A stretch of 64,000 bases of DNA from Bremerella sp. JC817 (GTDB taxonomy: Bacteria; Planctomycetota; Planctomycetia; Pirellulales; Pirellulaceae): assembly GCF_040718835.1 (NCBI RefSeq), contig NZ_JBFEFG010000266.1, positions 124,001 to 188,000 of the forward strand, given 5' to 3'. Each line of letters begins with the position of its first letter. Positions within the stretch are counted from its first letter, which is position 1. The notes under the pieces are model-generated. The model saw nothing but the letters and a program-made list of their open reading frames with translations. It had not been told where the DNA came from and did no database searches. The position numbers were made by a program, and so were the translations under genes. Shown piece by piece: positions 17,122 through 25,737 of the stretch.

Positions 17122-18216
17122 ATGCGACCTTTGTTCTCTCTCTCGCTACTCTTGCTGATCAGTACCGCCGTCGCCGGGCAAGACCTGGCCCAGTTCGATT
17201 CCGATCGATCGGCGATGCGAGACGAAATCCTGGCGGAAGCCGACATGCTGCAGCGCGAGCTGAACCACCTGAAGAAGGTTGTTCGCTTCGTTCGCCCGTC
17301 GATCGTCCATATTGAAACCACCACCGCCGGCAATGGTTTTTCCGCTTCGAGCGAGGTGGATGAAGCGGGGGCGGGCATTATCTTCAAGCATAACGACAGC
17401 TACTTCGTGATGACCAATCGTCACGTCATCAACCAGGCTCCGCTGGAACGCATTCAGATCTACCTGGAAGATGGCCGCTCGATCAAAGCGAAACGGGTTC
17501 TTACCGATCGCGATACCGACGTCGCGGTGGTCGAAGTGGTTGCCGAACGTTTGATCCCGGCCGAAGTGGGCGACAGCTCGATGGTCGAAGTCGGCGAAAA
17601 GGTCTTTGCCGTCGGAAGCCCCTTTGGTTTAAGCCAGACGGTTACCTATGGCATCATCAGCGCGGTGGGACGACGGAACCTCCAACTGGGACGTCAGGGC
17701 TTGAAGCTCCAGAACTTCTTTCAGACCGATGCCGCCATCAATCCTGGTAACAGCGGCGGACCGCTGATCAATCTTCGCGGAGAAGTGATCGGTTTGAATA
17801 CCGCCATCGCCAGCAACTCAGGCGGAAATGATGGTATCGGCTTCGCGATTCCAATCCACGCTGCATTGGGCGTCGCCGAACAACTGATCGAGAAAGGTCA
17901 GGTCGCTCGGGCGTTCTTTGGTGTCCGGATGGACGCCGATTTTGATGCCGCCGCTGCCGCCAAGATTGGCCTGTTCCGCGCTCGCGGAGCCAAGGTAAGT
18001 GGTGTTACGGCAGGTTCGCCGGCCGAAGCGGCCAAGATCCAGGTCGGCGACATCATCACCAAGTTCTATGGGCAGGAAGTGGAAGACGACCTGCAACTGA
18101 TCAATATTGTCAGCCTCTGCCCGTTGGATGAAGACATCCGGGTCGAGATCTATCGCGATGGCAAGTTCATCGAAAAGTCGGTTCGCCTCGCTGCTCGAAA
18201 CCGGTTCGAGAACTAA
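17122..18216 (+). CDS. HtrA/DegP-like secreted serine protease with one PDZ domain
   Basis: 364 residues. A signal peptide (LFSLSLLLLISTAVAG) is followed by a short coiled segment and then the trypsin-like domain. The catalytic triad is readable: His in VMTNRHVIN, Asp in DRDTDVAVVE and Ser in NPGNSGGPL. A single PDZ domain follows (about 265-355: FFGVRMDADF, GSPAEAAKIQVGDIITKFYG). It should degrade or refold damaged proteins in the periplasm. It is monocistronic and converges on the nucleoside hydrolase gene, with a shared hairpin terminator. Confidence 0.92.
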   Translation: MRPLFSLSLLLLISTAVAGQDLAQFDSDRSAMRDEILAEADMLQRELNHLKKVVRFVRPSIVHIETTTAGNGFSASSEVDEAGAGIIFKHNDSYFVMTNRHVINQAPLERIQIYLEDGRSIKAKRVLTDRDTDVAVVEVVAERLIPAEVGDSSMVEVGEKVFAVGSPFGLSQTVTYGIISAVGRRNLQLGRQGLKLQNFFQTDAAINPGNSGGPLINLRGEVIGLNTAIASNSGGNDGIGFAIPIHAALGVAEQLIEKGQVARAFFGVRMDADFDAAAAAKIGLFRARGAKVSGVTAGSPAEAAKIQVGDIITKFYGQEVEDDLQLINIVSLCPLDEDIRVEIYRDGKFIEKSVRLAARNRFEN

Positions 18217-18244
18217 GCAATCGCCTTCCCGTTCAAGCATCGAT

Positions 18245-18274
18245 AACAGCCGAGTAAGCGATTACTCGGCTGTT
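18245..18274. terminator. Bidirectional hairpin between the HtrA-like and nucleoside hydrolase genes
   Basis: Perfect 13-base arms AACAGCCGAGTAA (18245-18257) and TTACTCGGCTGTT (18262-18274) with a four-base loop. The right arm includes the stop codon of the leftward nucleoside hydrolase gene (18262-18264). Confidence 0.82.
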
Positions 18275-19209
18275 TCGCGCGCGGCCTGAATGATGCCGCG
18301 GAGGATGCAATCTTTCACACTGTTCACATCGACCGTGCTGGCGACTTCCATGTTGGGAGTCCACGTCCGTACGATACGACGATCGAACACGGTCGCACCC
18401 AGCGTCAAATCACCTTGCGTTTCCACGTCGCAAGCCAGCGGAATGGTCTCAAAAAGTTCTGGCTGCAGCAGGGCGACCAGGGCCACCGCGTCGTTCAGGC
18501 AGATCCCTTCCTGGGCGAGATGTCGGCGATGCGAGCGGAACGAGTAAGGCAGAATCTGGTTCAGCAGGTTTGCGACGCGCGAATTTCCTTTCGGAATGTT
18601 TTCGAGCAGGTCGATTCCGAAGGTTACCTGGCTGGTGACATCGATCGGGACCAAGGTCTTGGTGGTCTTCGAGTGCAGGACCCGTCGAGCACTTTCGGCA
18701 TCGAAGTGGCAATTGAACTCAGCACAAGGCGTGACGTTTCCGACGCCGCTGAGCGAACCGCCCATGATGACAATTTGTCCTACCTGCGAAGCGAACAGGG
18801 GATCGCGCTGCAGACAGTTGGCCACGTTGGTCATCGGACCGAGGCACAAGATGGTTACTTCTTCGGGATAGGCCCGGACTTCGTCGCCGATCAGTTTTTC
18901 CGCCGGATGGGTTTGATGCAGCTTGGCAACATCGAGATGGATTTCGCCGAGTCCATCACTGCCATGCAGGAAGGTCGAGTCGACCGGTGGAGCGGAACGG
19001 GGCCCGGCGCCCATGGCAATACGAGGGCGACGCGGGGGATCGAGGCACTCGATCAGGGCCTGAAGATTGGTAAAGGCCTGGTCCGCGTTAACGTTGCCGG
19101 CGGTCGAGGTTACCGCAAGGACGTCCAGGCGAGGATCGAACAGGGCAATCATCAGTGCCACAGCATCGTCGATCCCTGGATCGCAATCGATAATTACCTT
19201 CCTGGACAT
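18262..19209 (-). CDS. Inosine/uridine-preferring nucleoside hydrolase family protein
   Basis: 315 residues. Hydrolyses the N-glycosidic bond of ribonucleosides to ribose and base. The calcium-binding Asp cluster DCDPGIDDAVAL at the N-terminus is diagnostic, backed by LAVTSTAGNV, the NVANCLQRDP segment, IMGGSL, PCAEFNCHFDAES and the C-terminal NDAVAL. Length matches the family. Purine or pyrimidine preference cannot be told by eye. Likely a salvage enzyme; its neighbours do not refine this. Its stop codon lies inside the bidirectional terminator shared with the htrA-like gene. Confidence 0.9.
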   Translation of the reverse strand: MSRKVIIDCDPGIDDAVALMIALFDPRLDVLAVTSTAGNVNADQAFTNLQALIECLDPPRRPRIAMGAGPRSAPPVDSTFLHGSDGLGEIHLDVAKLHQTHPAEKLIGDEVRAYPEEVTILCLGPMTNVANCLQRDPLFASQVGQIVIMGGSLSGVGNVTPCAEFNCHFDAESARRVLHSKTTKTLVPIDVTSQVTFGIDLLENIPKGNSRVANLLNQILPYSFRSHRRHLAQEGICLNDAVALVALLQPELFETIPLACDVETQGDLTLGATVFDRRIVRTWTPNMEVASTVDVNSVKDCILRGIIQAARETAE

Positions 19210-19504
19210 GATGGGCGGGACCTCCTGGCCTTCAAGGTGTGTGCAACGAACTTGGGTGGCATACGCCGGGTCGGTTGGGCTAACCTTTTTTAAAGCGGAA
19301 TCCCTGGACCAAATCGGGTGCCCCGTGGGGTTCTCGATCCTGTAAAGCCAACCGGCAAGCGTCGATGAGCCAAGATCGATCGATATCCCCTGTTGTTATA
19401 GCAAGTTTCGTCTTCCAGCGGCAGATGCATCGTGGGTAGGACCCAGGGGCGTTGGCGACTAAAATAAGCCGGTTTGTGTCGGGCATCAGAATCAAGCTCT
19501 GGGA

Positions 19505-20527
19505 GTGAGTCGGTTGTCGCAATTAGAAGTCATCACGAAAGTTCAGGCCGGAAACGATCTGTCACTGGAAGAAATGGCGTCTGCCATTGGCCAGATGATG
19601 GAGGGGGCCTGGGGAGACGACGACATCGCCGCGCTGCTGTTGGCGCTTAATGACAAGGGGCCCTGCGTCGACGAAATCGCCGGCGCGGCAACCGCCATGC
19701 GGAACCACATGGTTCAAATCAAGGCTCCGGTCGCCGACTTCATCGATACCTGTGGAACCGGGGGGGACCGGAGCGGGACCTTCAATATCAGTACCGCCAC
19801 TGCCCTGGTGATTGCCGCGGCTGGGGTGCCGGTTGCCAAGCATGGCAACCGCAGCGTGACCAGCAAGTCGGGTAGTGCTGACGTGCTTTCGCGACTTGGC
19901 GTGAATATCGAAGCCGATGTGGCGACCATCGAACGCTGCTTGGCGGAAGTCGACATCTGCTTCTGTTTCGCCCCGCTGATGCATGGCTCGATGAAGCACG
20001 TGGCTGGCGTGCGCAAGAGCCTTGGTGTGCCAACAATTTTCAATCTGCTTGGCCCGCTCTGCAATCCGGCCAATGCTCCTTACCAACTGCTTGGGGTCGG
20101 TCGTCCGGAATACCGCGAACTGCTGGCGAGTGCCCTGCACAAGTTAGGGACGACCAAGGCGGTCTTTGTCACCGGCCGCGATGGCATGGACGAAGTGACG
20201 ATCAGCGACGCGACCGACGTTACCATCGCTACCCCGGCCGGTCTGGTACAGATTGTATGGCAGCCGGAAGAGTTCGGCATCGAGCGTCGCGGCAAAGAGG
20301 ATATGCTGGTCGATGGACCCGAAGAAAGTGCGGCGATGATTCGCCGAGTTCTCGCGGGCGAGAAGGGCGGGGCACGCGACATTGTGGTGGTCAACGCTGC
20401 CGCAGCTTTGTGGACCATTGGCAAGAACGATTCGTTAAGCGAGTGCGCTCGATTGGCTGAAATTGCCATCGATAGCGGAGCCGCGGAAAAGACGCTGGCT
20501 CGCCTGGCAGAGGTTAGCGCCGGGTGA
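19505..20527 (+). CDS. trpD: Anthranilate phosphoribosyltransferase TrpD
   Basis: 340 residues. Transfers phosphoribosyl from PRPP to anthranilate in tryptophan synthesis. Diagnostic motifs are DTCGTGGDRSGTFNIST (PRPP diphosphate binding), KHGNRSVTSKSGSADVL and NLLGPLCNPA, with the DGMDEVT metal-site region toward the C-terminus. The start is GTG at 19505. The 3' end overlaps the start of an MFS transporter by four bases (GTGA), so the two are translationally coupled. No other trp gene is adjacent, in keeping with the scattered biosynthetic genes of planctomycetes. Confidence 0.95.
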   Translation: MSRLSQLEVITKVQAGNDLSLEEMASAIGQMMEGAWGDDDIAALLLALNDKGPCVDEIAGAATAMRNHMVQIKAPVADFIDTCGTGGDRSGTFNISTATALVIAAAGVPVAKHGNRSVTSKSGSADVLSRLGVNIEADVATIERCLAEVDICFCFAPLMHGSMKHVAGVRKSLGVPTIFNLLGPLCNPANAPYQLLGVGRPEYRELLASALHKLGTTKAVFVTGRDGMDEVTISDATDVTIATPAGLVQIVWQPEEFGIERRGKEDMLVDGPEESAAMIRRVLAGEKGGARDIVVVNAAAALWTIGKNDSLSECARLAEIAIDSGAAEKTLARLAEVSAG

Positions 20528-21717
20528 AGCGTGTCGGAAGTACGTTCCTGGTTCTAGTCCTGGCGGTCTGTGCCGCGCATGCCATGGTGCATGTGCTGGA
20601 AGGTTCGCTCCCCTGTGTCGAGCAGTCGATTGCTACCCAGTACGACGTTGGTCCTGCGACCACTGGCTGGTTGCAAACCGTCTGGCGCTTCCCATGGGGT
20701 GTCGGAGCGCTGATCGCCGGTTGGCTGGTCGACCACATCGGTGCCAAGCGGATGCTGGCCCTCTACCTGATCGGTGGCGGCGTGACCTGCCTTATGGCAA
20801 TTTCTTTGCCCGGGCTGTCGATGCTGTTCGTCTCGATGTTCTTCATGGGGGTGATGGGAAGCATCTATCATCCGGCCGGCCTGGCGCTTCTATCCCATGA
20901 AACAACCCCGCAGACACTGCCCAAGGTGTTGGGATGGCATGGCGTGTTTGGTTCGCTGGGGATTGGTGGTGTCCCGCTGATCGCCGCCGCGGTTCTTTCG
21001 CTGACGCACTCGTGGCAGGTCTTCTATGGCGTGCTCGCGGCGATGTCGTTTTCGATCGGGGCCGTGTTCGTCTATCTGACTCTTCAATCGCCCGAGCGAG
21101 TCTTCACGCGTTCCGGCCAGCCCACTGCGGAAGATCAGGGGCAATGGGGAAGCTTCGGGGTACTGCTGGTCATTTCGAGCTGCATTGGCCTTTCATACCA
21201 CGGCGTGATGAGCTTTCTGCCTCGCTTTCTGTCGGATGCCCAGGTTCTGGGGTTTCATACCGAAGGTGAGATTGGCGGGAACGTTTTGGCGGCCAGCTCG
21301 CTGATTTTGGGGTGCTTCGGCCAGTTCATGGCCGGGCAGATCGCGAAGCCCCATCGATTGGAACTGCAACTCACAATCATCTGCGCCGGGACGATCCCAT
21401 TCTTAATCGGGATGAGTTTTGCTTCGCCCGAGTGGAAGTGGTGGTGCGTGGCGGCCTGGGTGATGACCTTTTTTATGCATCAGCCAGTATTTAATAGCTT
21501 GATTGCTAAATACACGCCGCGATCTCGCCGAAGTCTTTGCTACGGTGTCTCGTTTGCCATGGGAAATGGTATCGGAGCGCTCGCCGCCGGATTGGTGGGT
21601 GAGAACTCCGATTTACAGTCGGCCTATTTGGGGCTGGCTGGCTGTGCCCTGGCGGCGACCGTCGGGGGATTGATTTTATGGATTCGGACGGCTCGGACCC
21701 CTCCGATCGGGCCATAA
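20524..21717 (+). CDS. Major facilitator superfamily transporter
   Basis: 397 residues with about 12 hydrophobic spans. The loop between spans 2 and 3 carries the MFS-type GWLVDHIGAKRM segment. The GTG start at 20524 lies inside the trpD stop region, so expression is probably coupled to trpD. That might hint at an aromatic compound as substrate, but the pairing could be accidental and no substrate motif is visible. It ends with a short polar C-terminal tail. The transporter class is secure; direction and substrate are unknown. Confidence 0.85.
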   Translation: MKRVGSTFLVLVLAVCAAHAMVHVLEGSLPCVEQSIATQYDVGPATTGWLQTVWRFPWGVGALIAGWLVDHIGAKRMLALYLIGGGVTCLMAISLPGLSMLFVSMFFMGVMGSIYHPAGLALLSHETTPQTLPKVLGWHGVFGSLGIGGVPLIAAAVLSLTHSWQVFYGVLAAMSFSIGAVFVYLTLQSPERVFTRSGQPTAEDQGQWGSFGVLLVISSCIGLSYHGVMSFLPRFLSDAQVLGFHTEGEIGGNVLAASSLILGCFGQFMAGQIAKPHRLELQLTIICAGTIPFLIGMSFASPEWKWWCVAAWVMTFFMHQPVFNSLIAKYTPRSRRSLCYGVSFAMGNGIGALAAGLVGENSDLQSAYLGLAGCALAATVGGLILWIRTARTPPIGP

Positions 21718-21886
21718 AGCGATTGGCCACTCAGATTATGCTTTGCTTTCCCGGAAGAGACAGGGATAATCGGTAAATCTGGAGAGGGCTAGCTCTTTGG
21801 ACCTCACGGGCGGTTCTTATCTATACCCCTAGGGATTCCCATATTTCGATTCGTTATCATCGCTCGATATCTAGAAAGCCCACGCA

Positions 21887-22282
21887 ATGGCGATCAAATA
21901 CCATTACCTCAAAGTTCGCGACGTCCAGGATGTGGTCGTTGCCGAGTTTATCCAGTCTTCTATCCTGGACGAAACCGCGATCGATCGCGTTGGAAAGGAA
22001 TTCGAACAGTTGATCCTCGAGGCCGCCACGGCCAAGAAGCTGATCTTGAACTTTCGCGCGATCGAATACATGTCTTCGGCCATGATCGGCAAGCTGATCC
22101 TGCTGAATAAGAATTGCAAGAACGCCAAGATCAAGTTCAAGGTCTGCAATGTGACCGGCAACATTCTGGAAGTTTTCCAGATCATGAAGATCGGCAAAGT
22201 GATCGACATTCACAAGGACGAGAAGTCCGCACTCGATTCTTTCAGCGGCCCTTCGATCTCGAAGTGGTTTGGCCTTAGTTAG
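21887..22282 (+). CDS. STAS-domain protein (anti-sigma factor antagonist-like)
   Basis: 131 residues forming one STAS domain: LILNFRAIEYMSSAMIGKLILLNK, where Ser63/Ser64 occupy the position phosphorylated in SpoIIAA/RsbV. A typical C-terminal helix follows (NVTGNILEVFQIMKIGKVIDI). In partner switching, the unphosphorylated form would bind an anti-sigma kinase and release its target. The second half is unusually Lys/Asn-rich for this window. It stands alone. The receiver-HATPase fusion at 2.2 kb and the PP2C at 7.4 kb are candidate kinase and phosphatase, but they are not linked in an operon. Confidence 0.85.
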   Translation: MAIKYHYLKVRDVQDVVVAEFIQSSILDETAIDRVGKEFEQLILEAATAKKLILNFRAIEYMSSAMIGKLILLNKNCKNAKIKFKVCNVTGNILEVFQIMKIGKVIDIHKDEKSALDSFSGPSISKWFGLS

Positions 22283-22360
22283 CCGCTGGCCGGTCTTTGG
22301 GCCGGCGAACTGCGCGGTCGGGCTTTCAGGGAAGTGACCGACCGCTTGTTGCCGTCGTGC

Positions 22361-22376
22361 TGGCACTGCTAGTGCT
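22361..22376 (+). promoter_or_regulatory. Possible sigma-54-type promoter upstream of the HpnN-like gene
   Basis: TGGCACTGCTAGTGCT keeps the GG and GC doublets at the spacing of a -24/-12 element (consensus TGGCACG-N4-TTGCW), with two mismatches. It lies about 140 bases before the transporter start. It overlaps a TGCTAGCA palindrome (22373-22380), which could be the real reason for part of the pattern. No activator gene is nearby. Confidence 0.25.
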
Positions 22377-22512
22377 AGCAGGCATCGATTCTCTCCTTCG
22401 CTCTTAGCGCCGATTATCGGTTTGCGTAAGATTCCGCGACCCCTGACCATTTCCCTACGTAAATAAAGCGGGTGGACGTGCATCGTTACGAGGCACGCTG
22501 CCAATCAGGCAT

Positions 22513-25350
22513 ATGCCTTCTCATACTGAAACGTCCGACGAACAGTCGCTGATGTCCAAGCCGTTGGCTTGGGGCACGCGTCTTGTTGTGCGGTATCCGA
22601 TCGTGGTGCTGCTGGTGGCTTTCCTCGTCGCGGGGTCGTGCGTTTTCTACGCCACCAATCATCTCGGCTTCAAAACAAGTCGCCTCGATCTGATCAACAA
22701 GCACAGCAGTTTCAACCGGCTCTGGCGCGAATACCTCGACCAGTTCAGCGCTGATGACGATGTCGTGGTCATCATTGAAGGTCCGGGCCGTGAAGAAATC
22801 GTGCCGGCTTTGGAAGATCTTTACACCCAGCTCTCGGCCGAGAACCAGTCGTTCTATGCCGTGCTGCACGAGCGAGGCCTGAGCAAGGTTCGCGAGAAAG
22901 GGCTCCACTTCCTGCCGGAAGCCGATCTGTCCAAGATCGACCAGCAGTTGCATCGCATGTGGCCGCTGATGCAGGGACAATGGGATTCAATCAGCGTCGC
23001 CCAGATGGCGTACGATCTGAATCAGCAGCTTCTCTTTGCTTCGCGACAGCCGGAAGCCCCCCAGGCTCAGATGATGGCGGAGAATGCCCGGCAACAACTC
23101 GACAAGCTGGCCAGCAATCTCCTGGCCGCGATGGGGCAGGGGGAAGCCCAAGGCTCGATGCTCGTTCCGCCGAACGACTCGTTGAGCGCGATGAGCCAGA
23201 TCGACTCCGACTACTTTCTGGCGAACGAAGGCCAGCTTGGTCTGATCTTATTGCGGCTCGTGAAAAACCAGTCCGAGCTGGCCCAGGGCAAAGAGGCGAT
23301 CGCTGAACTGCGTTCGATCCTCGATCGCTTCCAGAAGAAATACCCACGACTGAAGTTCGGGCTGACCGGACTTCCCGTCATGGAAAACGACGAAATGGAA
23401 CGCAGCCAGGTCGACATGACCCAGGCCAGTGTCATCAGCCTGGTGGGGGTCGCTTTCCTGTTCATGGCCTCGTTCGGTGGCCTCCGGCATCCGCTGCTGG
23501 CGGTGGTCGCGCTGTTGATCGGCATTGCCATGTCGGTTGGCTTCGCCACGCTTTTCGTCGGGCATTTGAATATCTTGAGCGTCTCGTTCGGCGTGATCCT
23601 GATTGGTCTTGGGATCGACTTCGGCGTGCACTACGTGGCTCGCTACTTGAAGGAAGCCGAAGATAAGAAGACCGGCGAAGCCCTCGTGCAGACGGCCCGA
23701 GACATTGGTCCTGGGATCGTCACTGGTGGTTTAACCACCGCGGTCGCGTTCTTTACCGCTTCGCTTACCGACTTCACGGGTGTCGCCGAACTGGGCATCA
23801 TTGCCGGCGGTGGTCTGCTGGTTTGCCTGGTCGCCTCGATGACGGTGCTGCCGGCCTCGATTCACCTGGCCGATCGCCATCGCAGCCGTTTTCAGCTACC
23901 CAAACCGCTACATCTCGACTGGTGGGTATTGCCTCTGCTGAAGACGCCGAAGATGACTTTGCTCGTCTCGCTGATTGGGATCGGCCTGATTGCCGTAGGC
24001 GTGCCGAAGCTGCGCTACGATCACAACCTGTTGAACCTGCAACCGAAGGGGCTTGAAAGCGTTCAGTGGGAAGAGAAGCTGCTGAGCGATACCGATCGTA
24101 GCGTCTGGTTTGCGTTGTCGATCGCCGAAGATCGCGAGACGCTGCTCGAGCGAAAGAAGGAATTCGAGGCCTTGCCGACGGTGAATCGCGTCGAAGAAAT
24201 TGCCTCGCTGATGCCCGACAGCTCGCCGCAAAAGCTCGAAATCATTGGCGACCTGAATCATCGTTTGCAGCAAATTCCTGAAAACGTCCCGAACATCTCG
24301 GTCCCACAAGCCGCTCACCTGGGCCAGGTGTTGGCCGACTCGCAGCGACTGCTTTCCCCGGACGAACCATCGTCGCAGCATACCTATCGTCGGATCGCTC
24401 AGATTCGCGAACTGCTGCGAGGGATGCCGGAGCCGAAGTACCGAGCGATCATCTCGCAGTTCCAGCAACGAAACGCAGGCGAACTGTTGCAGTGGCTTCA
24501 CTCGCTGGCGGCGATCTCGAACCCGGATCCTCCCACGGCGAGCGATTTGCCCGAGGCCTTGGTCACCCGTTTCGTTGGGAAGAACAACCAGCTTTTGCTG
24601 CGAATCTATCCCAATGCCAGTATCTGGGATATGGATGCCTTGGAAGGGTTCGTTCGCCAGGTCGAATCGGTCGATCCGAAGGTGACCGGCCAGCCGCTGC
24701 AGACATTCCACGCTTCGCGGCAGATGCAATTGAGCTACATCCATGCGGCGATCTACTCGCTGATCGCGGTGATGATCATTCTGTTGATCGACTTCCGCAG
24801 CCTGACGCATACCTTGCTGGCGTTGACGCCGGTGGCGTTCGGGATGCTGATGCTGTTTGGGATTCAGGGGTTCGCCGACATTCCGTTGAACCCTGCCAAT
24901 ATGATCGTGTTACCGCTGATCCTGGGGATCGGCATCGACGACGGCGTCCACGTGGTGCACGACTTCCGCCGGCAAGGGAAGGGATACCTGCTGGGGGCTT
25001 CGACCGCGACCGGGGTGATCATCACGTCGTTGACCACGATGATTGGTTTCGGAGCGCTGATGCTGGCCGAGCATCGCGGTTTGGCCAGCCTCGGCCGGGT
25101 GCTGACCATCGGGGTGGCCTGCTGTTTGTTTACCTCGTTGGTGGTGCTGCCGTGTCTGCTAAAGCTGGTGGCCTATTTCCGCAAAACAGTGCCAGAAGTC
25201 GATGACGAGCCTGCCAAGCCGCGTGAACGGCCTCGGGGGCGAAAGCTCTCTTCCATCCCGGACGAGCCGAAATCGAACCCCTTGAAGGAATCGCCGCGCG
25301 AGGCTCCCCAATCGAAAGAAGCCCGCGACGAAACGTTTCACGGACGCTAA
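22513..25350 (+). CDS. HpnN-like RND/MMPL-family transporter
   Basis: 945 residues with the RND layout: one N-terminal span (about 31-50), a large periplasmic domain, five or six spans (SVISLVGVAFLFMASFGG through LVCLVASMTVL), a second periplasmic domain and a second membrane block (IYSLIAVMIILLIDF onward). Repeated GIGIDDGVH / GLGIDFGVHYVARY motifs are typical of MMPL proteins. The sequence resembles HpnN, which moves hopanoids to the outer membrane. The presence of shc and hpnH at 55.7-58.9 kb supports this, although the gene is about 30 kb away. The C-terminal 50 residues are charged and probably disordered. Substrate assignment remains an inference. Confidence 0.8.
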   Translation: MPSHTETSDEQSLMSKPLAWGTRLVVRYPIVVLLVAFLVAGSCVFYATNHLGFKTSRLDLINKHSSFNRLWREYLDQFSADDDVVVIIEGPGREEIVPALEDLYTQLSAENQSFYAVLHERGLSKVREKGLHFLPEADLSKIDQQLHRMWPLMQGQWDSISVAQMAYDLNQQLLFASRQPEAPQAQMMAENARQQLDKLASNLLAAMGQGEAQGSMLVPPNDSLSAMSQIDSDYFLANEGQLGLILLRLVKNQSELAQGKEAIAELRSILDRFQKKYPRLKFGLTGLPVMENDEMERSQVDMTQASVISLVGVAFLFMASFGGLRHPLLAVVALLIGIAMSVGFATLFVGHLNILSVSFGVILIGLGIDFGVHYVARYLKEAEDKKTGEALVQTARDIGPGIVTGGLTTAVAFFTASLTDFTGVAELGIIAGGGLLVCLVASMTVLPASIHLADRHRSRFQLPKPLHLDWWVLPLLKTPKMTLLVSLIGIGLIAVGVPKLRYDHNLLNLQPKGLESVQWEEKLLSDTDRSVWFALSIAEDRETLLERKKEFEALPTVNRVEEIASLMPDSSPQKLEIIGDLNHRLQQIPENVPNISVPQAAHLGQVLADSQRLLSPDEPSSQHTYRRIAQIRELLRGMPEPKYRAIISQFQQRNAGELLQWLHSLAAISNPDPPTASDLPEALVTRFVGKNNQLLLRIYPNASIWDMDALEGFVRQVESVDPKVTGQPLQTFHASRQMQLSYIHAAIYSLIAVMIILLIDFRSLTHTLLALTPVAFGMLMLFGIQGFADIPLNPANMIVLPLILGIGIDDGVHVVHDFRRQGKGYLLGASTATGVIITSLTTMIGFGALMLAEHRGLASLGRVLTIGVACCLFTSLVVLPCLLKLVAYFRKTVPEVDDEPAKPRERPRGRKLSSIPDEPKSNPLKESPREAPQSKEARDETFHGR

Positions 25351-25445
25351 GTTGTTGCTGTTTAATAGCTTGCGGGGGATTGTCTAATCCCGTCTTGCCG
25401 TCCGCTGCGAAACCCATTAGGGCTTTTCGACCGTCCCTAAATCGC

Positions 25446-25473
25446 TATACTGAATAGATTGTGCTTCACAATC
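25446..25473 (+). promoter_or_regulatory. Putative -10 box and start-site hairpin before the small basic protein gene
   Basis: TATACT at 25446-25451 matches a -10 hexamer closely; no good -35 was found at the right distance. Six bases on, GATTGTG (25457-25463) and CACAATC (25467-25473) form a perfect seven-base hairpin that would fall at the 5' end of the transcript. Confidence 0.35.
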
Positions 25474-25538
25474 CGGCGCGGACCCTACGGTTCGCTCTGA
25501 AATATTCACTGAAATACCCTGCATAAGGTAATCGAACC

Positions 25539-25637
25539 ATGGCCAAGCCACATCGTAAGCTGAAGAAAGCCAATCACGGTGCCCGTCCTGCGAATGCGAA
25601 GGCTCGCAAGAACAAGCGTAAGGGTATCAAGACCTAA
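25539..25637 (+). CDS. Very small, highly basic protein (32 residues)
   Basis: The frame from ATG 25539 to TAA 25635-25637 encodes 32 residues, of which more than a third are Lys or Arg (MAKPHRKLKKANHG at the start, KARKNKRKGIKT at the end). An AAGGTA ribosome-binding site lies nine bases before the ATG. A -10-like box and 5' hairpin precede it and a terminator hairpin follows, so it looks like an autonomous transcription unit. The composition suits a ribosome- or nucleic-acid-binding peptide. It does not match bacterial ribosomal proteins such as Thx, L36 or L34 as I remember them. The stop codon sits in an eight-base hairpin (ATCAAGAC 25626-25633, GTCTTGAT 25640-25647). Function unknown. 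Confidence 0.72.
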   Translation: MAKPHRKLKKANHGARPANAKARKNKRKGIKT

Positions 25638-25664
25638 TCGTCTTGATCGACAAGTTCGCTGTTG

Positions 25665-25694
25665 CCGGCCCGGATGAACGGGTCGGTTTGTTTT
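25665..25694 (+). terminator. Terminator-like hairpin after the small basic protein gene
   Basis: Arms CCGGCCCG (25665-25672) and CGGGTCGG (25679-25686, one G-T pair) with a six-base loop, followed by TTTGTTTT. Confidence 0.65.
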
Positions 25695-25737
25695 GGCAAA
25701 GTCCAATTGTTCCTTATCGGTAGTTGAAGGATTCACG

